Positions 45,901 through 56,984 of a stretch of 64,000 nucleotides of DNA are shown here, piece after piece; the stretch's first letter is position 1; each line of letters begins with the position of its first letter. The position numbers and the translations under genes were made by a program. The notes below the pieces were generated by a model. The model saw only the letters and a program-made list of their open reading frames with translations, had not been told where the DNA came from and searched no databases. This DNA comes from Datisca glomerata (lineage: Eukaryota > Streptophyta > Magnoliopsida > Cucurbitales > Datiscaceae). The stretch spans positions 358,117-422,116 of the forward strand of contig QANY01013727.1 of assembly GCA_003255025.1 (NCBI GenBank), in the 5' to 3' direction.

Positions 45901-48040
45901 CTAAATATCACTATAAATTAAAAGGAAAGAAAAAGAAGATCTTTTATTACTGGTAGGAAATGGTACATGAGTGTGTTTTGCATACACACAAATATCACAA
46001 TGAAAAAACTGAACATCAAATCTCTTGAACAAAGAAGGAAATATAATTTTCAACGTAGAAAAAGACACATGACCTAGACGTCAATGATGTAACCATGTGA
46101 CATCTTTATTGGAAGGAGAAAACAATGTAGACAGGGATTTATTAAATTTTGGTTGACTTGATGTATCCAATTAATAGAGTCAATTATGTTCCTTAGCAAG
46201 TCCAATCCTCTTCCCCGAGCCCTGGTCCTAGAACTCACAAGGAGAATCATGGAATATCACAACCAGTTAAATCTTTGGTAAGTTTTTGTATGGAAACCAA
46301 ATTTGTAGATAATTGGGGAACATGGAGAACATTTTTAAGCACCAATGTTGGGGTAACTTGGACATCCCTATTCCTGCTACTATGGTCGTAGAACCATCGG
46401 CAACAACAATATTTCTATTGATAGGGCAAGGACTATATGTATTAAATTTATTTGAAATATGGGTGATATGGTCAATAGCACCAGAGTCAAGGATCCAAGC
46501 ATTCTTAAGCTCATTACCTAAAGCATTTAACCCAAGAGAGATTAGAGCCTCACCTGAAAGTTTCAATGAACACATACCCTGACTTGTGGTTTGAGAATGA
46601 GAGTTGTTAGTTGCGAATTTTTCAACTCCCCAACATATTTCTAATCTTCTCAATTTCCTCCATATTAAATCCTCCAAACACTTGAGTTGACTCTTGAAAC
46701 GACACATGAGCCTGCCTTTGCTGTCCACCGCTCTGTCCCCATTCACGATTGCTTGTGGATGGTTTCCCATGCAATTTCCAGCATCGTTCTTTGGTGTGTC
46801 GTGTTTCTTATAGTATATGCACCACAACTCATCATGATTGTCTTATACACTTGGCCGGTTAGTCTTGTTTGTAGTAATTTTGTCTAGTACCAGCCCTTGA
46901 GGTTTAGAGCTTAGAAGAGCAGAATTTTTGGTTGAAAAGACTCTATTATAATGTCCATACAGCTCTCTTCAGCACGAACTAAGGATATTGTTTCGCTAAA
47001 ATATGGAAATTCAGGTCTGCCAAGAATCTGAATTCATACAAGATCAAATTCAAAAGTTAGGTTAGTCAAGAAATCATAGAGTCGGTCCCTTCCTGTAAAC
47101 TTTTTGATAGCCACTACACATTTGCTACAATTCAAATAAATTGTTCTGTAATAATCCAGTTCATGCCACTGGTTTTAGACAAAATTAGCATACTCTGTCA
47201 CTGTTTTTTACTTATGTCCATAGTCGATTGTCTTTGTCTTGATATCATATATAAGTGTTGCATTGTTAACCTTGGAATACGTCTGATGAAGAGCATCTCA
47301 GATCGCCTTTGCTGTAGGGAGAAACATACATGTATCACTGATTTCGGGGCTCATGGAATTCCATAACCATGACATGAGCATTGAATCCTCTTCTTCCCAC
47401 GCCTCAAATCCAACTTTTCCATTCTCTGATGTCATCTCCAATAGGTGACCCAACTCCATTTTCCTTTCAAGAATGTTCGAACTAATTGAGACCACTTCAA
47501 GTAATTTTTTTCCATTCAGTTTGTATGCTGCCTGGATGTTCTGAAGCTCTGTTGTCCTTCGTGTAATCTGTTCTTCCTCCACTGTTGAAGGTAATGGTGG
47601 CGTTGAAGATGAAGTATCCGTCATAGTTGAATAGGATCAAATAATTGGTGTAAGAGAGGAATCGGAAATAGAAACATCAATAAAGGCTGAAGAGAATAAT
47701 TTAGGAACCAGCAATTAAGGCTATGATGAGCAAGGATCGGCAGTAATGTTTCCCCCGGAAACCCTAGCCAAACGGTGGTGAATAATTTTCAGAAACCCTA
47801 GCCTGACTCTGATACCATGTAGAAAAAGAATTCTGATTTTTTCTATTTTATTATTGTATATTTACAATCCATACTAGATTATATGTAAAAAAAAATTAGG
47901 TTACACTAAACTGGGAAAGATCATAACTAATTTCCTTATCACGATTAATTTCCTTAATTTTAGGACTAGATTATTAATCCTGATTTTCTCTACTAAATAT
48001 TCCAGAATATCCCTAATATCTATCTCCAAGATTTTCTACA
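42990..48040 (-). mobile_element. Ty1/copia element 2, complete boundaries, coding dead
   Basis: 5051 bp flanked by GTTAT (42985-42989 and 48041-48045). LTRs: 42990-43210 (221 bp) and 47818-48040 (223 bp), both TG..CA on the plus strand and differing at roughly 15-20 places by eye. Primer-binding site TGGTATCAGAG (minus strand, 47807-47817), directly at the LTR edge, matches initiator-Met tRNA. Polypurine tract AAGGGGGAG at 43211-43219 abuts the other LTR. All termini are intact; the open reading frames are broken. Confidence 0.96.
43220..47624 (-). pseudogene. gag-pol of copia element 2
   Basis: Starting from ATG at 47624: gag (47298-47624, LNGKKLLEVVSISSNILE), zinc-knuckle relic (46740-46830, one Cys replaced by Tyr), protease (46267-46600) with WILDSGAIDHIT keeping the catalytic Asp, integrase (45463-45795) with FCSDNARDY and PQQNGVAERKTRH, RT (44052-44264) with IVYVDDIIM, and RNase H (43775-44062 and toward 43220: GKLIYLTQTRPDIAYSV). 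Linker at 44724-45086. Frames shift repeatedly and stops are frequent, so it cannot make a full polyprotein even though active-site residues are largely kept. Confidence 0.92.
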
Positions 48041-48045
48041 GTTAT

Positions 48046-48179
48046 ATATTTGGTATAGATTAAATTTTATTATAAATTTATGTAAATAACTAGATTATAT
48101 AAATGTCATTTTAGTTACAATGCCAAAAAACTCTTTTGACGTGCAACTTTAATATTGATTTTAATTTGATTAAAATTTG
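48046..48179. other. Copy A continuation, no gene
   Basis: AT-rich sequence immediately beyond the copia target duplication, joining the original pre-insertion DNA to copy B of the segmental duplication. Confidence 0.5.
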
Positions 48180-48660
48180 ATTCAATTATGCACGTTCCCC
48201 ATCTGCATAAAGCATGTAAAATTAAAATTGCAACCAACAATATTTTTCCCTCGGTTTTAAAAAGAACAAATTGGAGGAAGACTTTGAACTCAAAAATTCT
48301 TTGACTAGCTAACGTTGATACTATACACAAATGACAGCATGTGTTTTAGGATTATTCCGAGAAAAAGTCAATGTATAAAACAAGTTAAACCACAAGTCAC
48401 AAGAAAACAATTTCGTCCAAACAAACTAAAATTGAGCAATACAAGCATTATTCATTTTTCATGGAAAGGAACCTCACTTCTTTATGAAATTCTTATTAAT
48501 TGCATTGTATTTAGGGTTGTTCGGTATGCACAATTTTGAATGACTATCGTAATTGAATCAATGACACTTCAGTTGTTAGAATCGGTGATAAAATATTATT
48601 GTCATGTTTAGTTGTGAATGTTAATATATGAAATGACAGAACATTATTTTCTCACAGTAT
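48180..48660 (+). repeat. Segmental duplication, copy B
   Basis: Uninterrupted counterpart of 37490-37885 plus 42900-42989, in the same orientation. It gives the pre-insertion state of the site hit by copia element 1. Confidence 0.85.
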
Positions 48661-49127
48661 AATACGTACAGATCCATAGAGAGAAACTTATATGTAAGAG
48701 AGAACCAAATGAGTGAGAGTGTTTGAAGAAAGAAATAGATAATTATTTTAATAATACCTCTGCAAAACACAGGGGTACAAGAGTAATTTTCTTTCTCTCA
48801 GTTAGTTTCCGATACAATTCAATTGCTTTAATATATTATCAATTAGGATTGCATACAAACTAAGATCATCTTAGTTTAAACTTTACTCCAAACAAATGTA
48901 ATAATATTCAATTACAAGAAGATTATGACAGGATTGCAATGGATGATAGCGCGCGAACCAAACGAAGCCTCACTTCTCCCCTTATAAAGCATTTGCTAGA
49001 AGTATCAGGCCAATCTTAAGCTTTGAATGAATTTCACCTGCATTTCATTTCATTTAGAGTTAATTTTGAGGAGTGAAATGTGAAAATACCGCCCTTTTTT
49101 TTCAAGGTTTTTTATATGACTTTTTAT
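48661..49127. other. Intergenic, no gene recognised
   Basis: Mixed AT-rich DNA with a short GC-richer part near 48940-49000. No ORF or repeat partner seen. Confidence 0.5.
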
Positions 49128-49415
49128 TGAATCCTATAACTTAGTCCAATATCAAAGACTATAATTGTTGTAGTGCTGGGATTTTGACTTCTTATAACAT
49201 CAACAACAACTGCATCACCGTACCTAACATTTTCCTGCAAGCTAGTTAACAAGGTCAACTGGAAAAACAAAGACATCACCCTTATGAAGTACCTTGGGGT
49301 GGAGGTGACGAAACCAACCGAGAGGCTACCTTCAAGAACTAGTAATATTTCGGTTACTTGAGTATGTATATGTGGAGGGTTGATACCCCATGGACCTTAG
49401 TCAATACGTGTAACA
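49128..49415 (-). pseudogene. Germin-like protein fragment (exon 2 part)
   Basis: On the minus strand the frames read RID-stop-GPWGINPPHIHTQVTEILLVLEG, then SVGFVTS, then (after a short deletion and frame change) [18 protein letters not shown], and a C-terminal SQNPSTTTI. Box 1 metal ligands are kept; the box 2 His is Asn. Exon 1 and the N-terminal third of exon 2 are not found. The three germin-like copies in the window share the same framework. Confidence 0.88.
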
Positions 49416-50086
49416 AGCTTTAAATATATCAGAAACGTACGTAAAAAATATAAAGTTTTATGCTCTGAAACAAAGGAGTATTCCTAACAAGAGAATTTGA
49501 CCTCACGTTACTAAAATAGCATATATTAAAGCAGAGTGTGCTGTTGTATTAGATTTTCTTCTTATTTTTTTATCATGATCTAAATTCTATGTATAGTTAA
49601 GAAAATCCTAAGACAGCAATGTTCAATATCCCCGACCTCCCCTTTCCCGTTCTGCAGTTGTTTTGTTTCCCAAACAAATTTTGATGTTGGAAGCTTGCAC
49701 TTTTTTATTATTTTCTACATCGTTCTGCATTCCGTTCTGCATTAGTCTTGAATATTTACAATATCTTGCTAACAACTAATATGATTAGAGGTGAAATGCA
49801 AAACTAGTCACATGTGTGATGAAACTGAAACTATGTTTTCCAGAAAGAACTTTTTTTTTCAAAGTATTATTAATAATAAAATTGCTCTTCAATTTGAAAT
49901 TAGCCCAGTTTTAAATGTAAGGCTCCATTTAGATTTTTTTCTTTTAATGTTTCATCAAATTATTTTTTTTGTTAATTCTAAAATAAAAATGGTTAAATTT
50001 CATGCATCGCACGGATATTTGACTAGTTATATCCAAAAATTAATATACTTTGCTGAATTTAAGAGATGTTAATTGATATGGAGAAA

Positions 50087-50087
<1 letters not shown>
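49416..50087. other. Intergenic, no gene recognised
   Basis: AT-rich sequence where the 5' part of the germin-like fragment would be expected. One 93-residue frame (49791-50072) has no family features. Confidence 0.5.

Positions 50088-50160
<73 letters not shown>
50088..50160. repeat. (ATT)n microsatellite
   Basis: About 24 uninterrupted ATT units, followed by a short CTA run. Confidence 0.97.
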
Positions 50161-50161
<1 letters not shown>

Positions 50162-50309
50162 TACTACTAGGACTATTGGTAATGAGCATTCTACAATACT
50201 AAACTAATCAAAATTACCTTACTATTTTCTAAAGCTAATACTGAATCAATAACGAGTAAATGTGAGTCGTCCATGTTTGAACGAGCTAGTAAATAAAAAA
50301 TCATGTTAA

Positions 50310-50535
50310 TGTACATCATACGGCTTTGTAAAAAAGAAAATATAAGTTATGTGAAAACCATTTCGATAGAGGAAAGTATAACAAAAGCAAAGACAACTTT
50401 TAACTAACTTTGTATAAACAATTACTCTCGTAATTGTTAGATGCATAAATTAATGCAAGAATAAATTCCTCTCAACTCTATATCGAATTGTATTTATTCC
50501 ATGTTTGGACTGTTTTTGCCTAGTGAAACCGTTTA
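50310..50535 (-). repeat. Duplicated germin-cluster 5' flank
   Basis: Aligns with 26586-27220 (AAAGACAACTT, AATGCAAGAATAA, CTCTATAT.GAATTGTATTTATTC, TTTTTGCCTAGT). It lies upstream, on the minus strand, of the germin-like fragment at 49.1 kb, as the 26.6-kb copy would lie upstream of a lost gene. The copia-3 LTR starts just beyond it. Confidence 0.7.
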
Positions 50536-50539
50536 AAGA

Positions 50540-50841
50540 AGATATAAAAAGAGAGAGAGAATGAAAGGGAATACTGAACTCAGTTAATGATACTGAGTTC
50601 TATGCATTAGCTTGTATTTATACGTATATGATGAAGTATACTTGAGGTACAATGATAGTGAGCTATCTATCAAGAAGTGTAAGCAATGGAAGCACAACAT
50701 ACAACTTACAAGCTAACTAATACCCAGGTAAAGAGTGGTTTGACAGTTAGAGTATAAACTGTGAAACTACATCTATATTACATGTCAACACTAAGACTTA
50801 AACCAATACCCTCTTTAATCACTTGAACTCCTCCCATAACA
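50540..50841 (-). repeat. 3' LTR of copia element 3
   Basis: Minus strand begins TGTTATGGGAGGAGTTCAAG next to the polypurine tract AGCTTGAGGAGGGA (50842-50855). The LTR ends somewhere between 50536 and 50562; there is no second LTR in the window to compare. Confidence 0.65.
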
Positions 50842-52719
50842 TCCCTCCTCAAGCTAAAGGGTGAAGTTTTCACTTTGAGCTTGTTCCTTAAGTAGATAAA
50901 TCTTGGGGTAGAACGAGCCTTAGTGAGAATGTTTGCTATTTGATCAATTGAAGGAACAAACCTAACTTCCAGTTGTATTAATTGAACATTTTCGCTAATA
51001 AAATGGACATCTAGCTCCACATGCTTGGTCATTGCATGAAGAACAAGATTAGATGCCAATGCTAAGGCACTAATATTATCACACTAAATAATATGGGGCT
51101 TTGTGCACTGTACACCCAGTTCAGACAACAGACTTTTAAACCATTATATCTCAGCGGCTGCGTTAGCCAGGGACCTATATTCACTTTTTGTGCTTGATAT
51201 AGAGACAATAAGTTGCTTCTTTGATGATCAAGACATCAGACTACCTCCAAGAAAGACTAGGTAGCCTCATGTTGACCTCCTATCATCAGTCCCCAGCCCA
51301 ATTTACATTAGAAAATGCTTGCATATCTAGGTTGTTAGAAGATTTAATGAGCAAACCATCATGAATTGTACCTTTTAGGTACCTGAGAAGCCTCTTGCAT
51401 GCCTGATAATGTGTCACAATGAACCTGTTGACAAAGCTTATATATGGTCTAGTTATGGGTAGATATTGTAAAGCATCTATAGTGTTTTTAAACAATGTCA
51501 AATCCTCAAATGGCTCATCACTAGATAGAGAAAGAGTGATAGCAGAACTAGCTAGGGATGGAGCAGGCTTAAAACTCTACATTTTGGTCATTTTTGGCAA
51601 ATCATTGATGTAATTTGATCAGGACAACAAGATGCCAGTCTTACTTGTGTGAACCTCTATACCAAGGTAAAAGTGTAATGATCCTAGATCCTTTAAAGCA
51701 AAGAACTTATGCAGGTTAGAAGTAACTTCTTGCATCAGTTTAGGACTGCTACTAGTAAGTAAAATATCATCTATATAAACTAGTAGGTAAACCACTTCTT
51801 TCGTAGACTTAAAAATAGAAAGTGAGATATTAGATTTGGCATTGAAGAGCCCCCAACCAATGAGTATTAGTTTTAGCCTATCATACCATGTTCTCGATGC
51901 CTGTTTGAGCCCATATAATGCTTTTTTTATCTTGCACATGTGTTTAGGTCTAAGTGGGTTCACAAAACCATCAGGTTGGCGGCATGCTTATGCTTATTGT
52001 TTTAGACAGGTAGCCATTTAGGAAAGCATTGTTGACATCTAATTGCTTAACATCCTATCCTAATGACACTACAAGATGGAGTATGACCCCAACTGTGGTA
52101 AGTTTCATAATTGGACTAAAGGTCTCAGTAAAGTCAATGCCAGGGGTTTGATGGAAACTCTTGGCTACTAACCTAGCTTTGTGTCTCTGTATGCTTCTAT
52201 CAGGGTTCAACTTGAGTTTAATCACCTATTTATTTCCTATGAGTGACATGTTGGGTCTATAAGGCACCAATTCCTATGTGTCATTTCTTAATAGTACATT
52301 ATACTCATTTACCATAGCCTGCTTCTAGTTGGTATCAGTTAATGCTTGTTTAGTGCTAACAGGTTTAACAAGTAAGTTTGGAATGTATAAGGGATGTTTT
52401 GTGGCTATGAAGGCTTTTGGCTTGACAATTCCATTCTTTGATCTAGTGATCATTGAATGGTATGATTTAGGTTTTATTTGAGGATGAACGGGGATATCTA
52501 TTACTAGATTTTCAATTAAGGGTGCATTATTGGATTGGAGAAGTGGAGTTTTCTGAAAATATTGAGATATCTGATGTTGATTGATGTTAAGGAGAAAGAC
52601 TATGCATGGTTGCATTATTCTGCATAAAACTCTCAAAAGGACTACCCCTTATGTTATCCACGCTAGATTGAGTTTGATTAGAGTTTTGTGAGCATCTTAA
52701 GACAATAGAAGGGGAAATC
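50842..52719 (-). pseudogene. Ty1/copia element 3, RT and RNase H portion
   Basis: From right to left: the linker before RT (52325-52636, HSMITRSKNGIVKPKAF), RT (51619-51963: CKIKKALYGLKQASRTWYDRL, VYLLVYIDDILLTSSS, FALKDLGSLHFYLGIEV), then RNase H pieces (51286-51501, 50778-51059: MTKHVELDVHFI, QIANILTKA). It closely resembles element 1 but is separate. Gag, protease and integrase are missing: a CACTA terminus replaces them at 52720. Stops occur at about 51145, 51290 and 52010. Confidence 0.9.
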
Positions 52720-53045
52720 ACTACAACAGAAAATGTATTTTATAAGGGGCAAAACCCCTTTAGAAGACATTTTATAGCGTTCCGGAAAATCCTGTTTCTC
52801 TAGGCGCTATAATAGGTCTGAGATTTTTTATAGCGTTCTGGAACCCTTATAAAAGATCTGATTTTTATAGCGGTCTTTGTCCCTTATAAAAAAGATAGCT
52901 CTTTTATAGCGGTCTTTGCCCCCTGTAAAAAAAACCTTGTATTTTATAGGGTTTTCTGCCCCTATTAAAAAACCAGGTCTTTCATAGGGTTTTAGTCCCT
53001 ATAAAAGATTCATTTTTATAGCAGTACTATAGCACTATTAAATTC
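52720..53045. mobile_element. CACTA transposon terminus, third family
   Basis: Starts CACTACAACAGAAAATG, then at least seven subterminal repeats of TTTTATAGCGG / GGTTTT..CCCTATAAAA to about 53040. This is the standard CACTA end. It lies inside copia element 3, with AAT (52717-52719) as candidate target triplet. The opposite terminus was not found, so its length is unknown. Confidence 0.8.
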
Positions 53046-54541
53046 TACTCATATCAATTTTAATACACCTGTAAGAAATGACATTTTCATTCTAAAATTA
53101 AAATGTAATCATAAATAAAAAGAGAGCTCTAAATAACAATATATATATAATGGAACGAATTCTTACAAATCATTTTATAAAAATCATAAATATCAATAAG
53201 TCTTTTACAATTTATACTTAAAGTCATCTAAAATCTTATTTATAAGTATGAAAGAACTACTAATTCTAAAAATAGCATGTCTCCTCCAACATGTTCCAAC
53301 CAAAAGAAGTTGTGTCTTATAGAACAAGTTTTCCTTCCATCATTTTATGGTGTGGGTTGGCAAAAGATTTTGAAACGAGTGAAGCATGGAAAGGGGGTCA
53401 TAAAAAATTTTCCAATATTCTTTTGCCTAGAGAAACCAGAATACACTAATCCAACAATAAAATTATTCACACTTCTACAGCAGGTCTAAGCAAAAGTTTT
53501 TATCAACATTAAATGAGCAAAGCATGGAGAGAACCAACAGAATGGTAAACTAGCAGTCCTAACATATAGAGAGCACCAAGATTATATTTAAAGAAAACAT
53601 CCTAGTCCTAATTCTCATCCAGAAGTTACTACAACAAATGAGAGATGCAAGGAGCAATAACAGCTGATACCCAGTTCAAATTACCAATATATGCAATGAA
53701 ACTGCAACTAAGAACATATCTTACTAGTATAAGCAATAACAAGTAAATGAAGATAAAAATGAACTTGAGTAGTTAATATAATATAAACATTATGCCTAAT
53801 CTTCAGAATTAGAAAGATAAAACGTAAACATTTATAATAAGTAAGACTACAACCAACTATGTCAATAAGTCGTGTTTCCGATATGTAAATACAACATTGA
53901 TCAAATATCTCAATTTCTCAAAACCAATAGGCCTCAGCTCAGCAGGTCTCAGTGGAAAAAAATATAACTCCTCAATTCTGAAAACTTGGTAAAAAGAGGA
54001 TATTTTGACAAAATCAACTGAAGTTTTAGCAGACGACTCTTTATGAAACTTGATTTTGTCCTGCAAAATGGCTTGGACTGAGTTTCCCCCATGCTGCAAC
54101 ATGATTTTAAGAAAATAAGAATAAGAGAGTAAATGAATCAATCTATAGTAGAAGATTGAATGGATTAAAATTTATGTTTTGGAGCAACAATAGGATGCTT
54201 GAATTCAAAAGTAGTCATATAATGGTTAGTCATATATGTTAATACATATTTAATTAGTGAAGCATTATTCACAAAAATCCCCCAATACAGGGTAATAAGA
54301 AGAGGTGAACATAGTAGTGCTTGAGTTCAAAAGTAGCCATGTAGTGGTTAGCAGTATCCAACAGAAGTTCATTACTGTTTAATTATAACTAACCTACTAA
54401 AATAACCGGGTATTTCTTTGAAAATAGGATGTACAACAAAACGTAATTTAGTGCATATACAAATTTACATCAAACAGTAGCCAGACCAACTAATAAAACA
54501 AGAACTGTTGCAAGAACCAAGTTTGGGGGGGGGGGGGGTTT
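53046..54541. other. Probable CACTA interior, no gene recognised
   Basis: AT-rich DNA. Frames at 53277-53489 and 53857-54141 are short and resemble nothing known to me. It may be the non-coding interior of the CACTA element starting at 52720. Confidence 0.4.
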
Positions 54542-54565
54542 NNNNNNNNNNNNNNNNNNGGGGGG
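54525..54565. other. Poly-G run and 18-N assembly gap
   Basis: A run of 14 G and TTT, then 18 N, then six G and TTT. The same G-run-TTT pattern on both sides suggests one homopolymer read twice; real missing sequence may be nil. Confidence 0.8.
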
Positions 54566-54622
54566 TTTACTTCGAACTTACCCCATGATGACCATTTTGG
54601 CAGGCCATGCAACCGTACTTCC

Positions 54623-55083
54623 TAGGGGTGTAAGTAAAACTGAGAAAATCGACCAGACCGCCCGAACCGAACCAAACCGATTTTTTCACTTCTGGTGGTT
54701 CAGTTCGGTTGTATGAGTTAAAAATAAGCTCGGTTTGGTGTGTGATTTTTATGAAAAAACTGCACCGAATTGAACAGAACCGCACTATATATATATATAT
54801 ATACCTCTACATTTAACCAAATTTTCCCTTCACCTCACTCTCGCCTCGCTCGACGCTCTCCCCTTCTCCTCAGTCCTTAACTCACAACTCATTGTCTAGC
54901 TCTCCCATTCTCCTCACTCCTCAACTCTCAACTCAACAGCTCGATTCGAGAGACGAGAGAGGCAACTTTTTCGACTGCTCGACGATGAAGGGGAGATCTG
55001 GTTGCTCGACGACTCAAGTGAGATTTGTTTGTTGTTGCTCGACTTAGGCGAGATCTTTTTACTGTTGAGGCGAGATCTGGTTA

Positions 55084-55149
<66 letters not shown>

Positions 55150-56105
55150 TCCATATTTTTTTATCTGCACTATTATTTTTTAGATCTTAACTATTAGTTG
55201 TTTTTTATATCTGCATTATTAGATTATTAGTTGTTCAAATTATGTGACTTTTCTTTTCCTATTAGATTATTAGTTGTTCAGATTATTATTAGATCTGGAT
55301 TATTAGATTTTTTAGATCTACACTTTGCCTTTCCTATTTCAAGGTGTGAGACCTAAGTTGAAATATGTGACTCCTCTAGAGCTAATCTATATATGATTAG
55401 TATGCAAGTTGTTCGATTGGTGGAGCCACATTAGAACTTTTATAACTCTAATTAATTAGGTCATCATATTTTATAACTCTAATAAGTTTAGAAGCTATTA
55501 AGAATCATTAAGATAGAATAGAAGTTGCATAGGTGATGATCATACTGATAAGTAATTATGTCATTTATATTTGAAAAAGTCTACTGCACAACTAAGTATA
55601 CTTATATTTGACTTATTTGTTGGTTTACATATTTATATAGGCAAAGGAGGCAATTCAAGCATAGTTGAGGAAAGCAAATGCTATTGCTTCTATTCTATCA
55701 TATTGCATATTTTCCTGCAATGGTTAAGTGTATTAGAAATAGTATTTGTAAGTGTATGTTTCTAAGTCTGAGTTATGTAATAATTTTATAAGTCTGAAAT
55801 CTTGAATTTAGAAATAGTATTTTGTATGTGCATTTTACTGATCCTATTATCTTCAGTTTCAGTATAATCAGGTGCTTTTTTATATATTTTTTCTAGGTAG
55901 AAAATGGTTTAGTTTTTCCTATTTTTTATATATTTTTTTCTGACGGATAAAAACCACAAAACCGAACCGAACCAAATCGATTTTAGACGATTTGTTTGCA
56001 TTGAACCGATGGTTTAGTTCAATTCTAATATTTAAAAAATGATATTTACGGTTCGATTTCAAAAATACTCATAAACTGAGTTGAATCGAACCGATTACAC
56101 CCCTG
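54623..56105. mobile_element. hAT-like non-autonomous element, 1.48 kb
   Basis: Termini TAGGGGTGTAAG and, read inward from the far end, CAGGGGTGTAATCGG; both ends are rich in CGAACCGAACC / GGTTCGGTT words in inverted arrangement. Candidate 8-bp target duplication GTACTTCC (54615-54622) and ATACTTTC (56106-56113), 6 of 8 matching. The interior has pyrimidine-rich CTCACTC blocks, three imperfect GAGATCTGGTT units and a TC/TA microsatellite. No transposase is visible, so it would need a partner element. Confidence 0.7.
55084..55148. repeat. (TC)n(TA)n compound microsatellite
   Basis: About 11 TC followed by about 21 TA units inside the hAT-like element. Confidence 0.97.
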
Positions 56106-56113
56106 ATACTTTC

Positions 56114-56984
56114 TAAAACTTCTTCAACGTTGGTCGTGGACCTATTGATCATATTTGATAATGTAATATATTATTTTAATAAATAATAAATTTGATAAAT
56201 GTCAGTGGACCGAGTGTTGCGTGTTAGAACGATCTAAAATAGTGAAGAAAAGTTTTCATTTGTTGAAGCTTTTACAAGGAAAGATGAAAGAATGTTGGAA
56301 TTGGTTTTGATGTGATAACGGAGCAACTTTAAACTCAAATTATAATCTTTGGATTTATTGAATCAACAAAGCTATTATAGAGTAATAGAATAACATTAAA
56401 TATTCAGTCGTCAAAATCTATTATAGTTGAATGAGAAAAATTATCACTACAAATTAAAGAAAACTTAATAACCTCACATCTGTTAAAAGGGGGAGAGAAT
56501 CTATCAAGTGAAAAGTAGATTTAACCCACTTGTTGTTGGGGTTTTAGCAAACCCCAATAACACATGTTACTGCTAGTATAGTCTATAGTATCAATTTAAT
56601 TTGTAGAAAAATAATTCATCAAACAGATTAATAAACTAATCACATGAAAGTAGACTAATACGACATCAGATTTAACGTGAAAAAATTTTCAGTATGAAAA
56701 AAAAATTGCAGGACAAATTCTGAATAATATCTCCACTATAAAAATAATGGGGTTATAGCAAGTTATTCTTTAGATAAAATTAGAGGATTACACTAATCAA
56801 ATAACTTGAGTTACGTCACCAATAACAGTGTATACACCAAAATAAACTCGTCAAATAAAGAGATAATAAAAACAACAACGGTAGAGATGACGGAGAAAAT
56901 ATCATTAAAGATGATCATGATAAACCCACGAAAATATACTCAGATTATCGAGACAATGAGAACAAAATATTTATAGTGATCGTG
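56114..56984. other. Intergenic, no gene recognised
   Basis: AT-rich DNA between the hAT-like element and the LINE. No ORF or repeat supported. Confidence 0.5.

Noticed and set aside
53857..54141. 94-residue minus-strand frame
   Set aside because: Considered as transposase or helicase piece, but no motif could be recognised.
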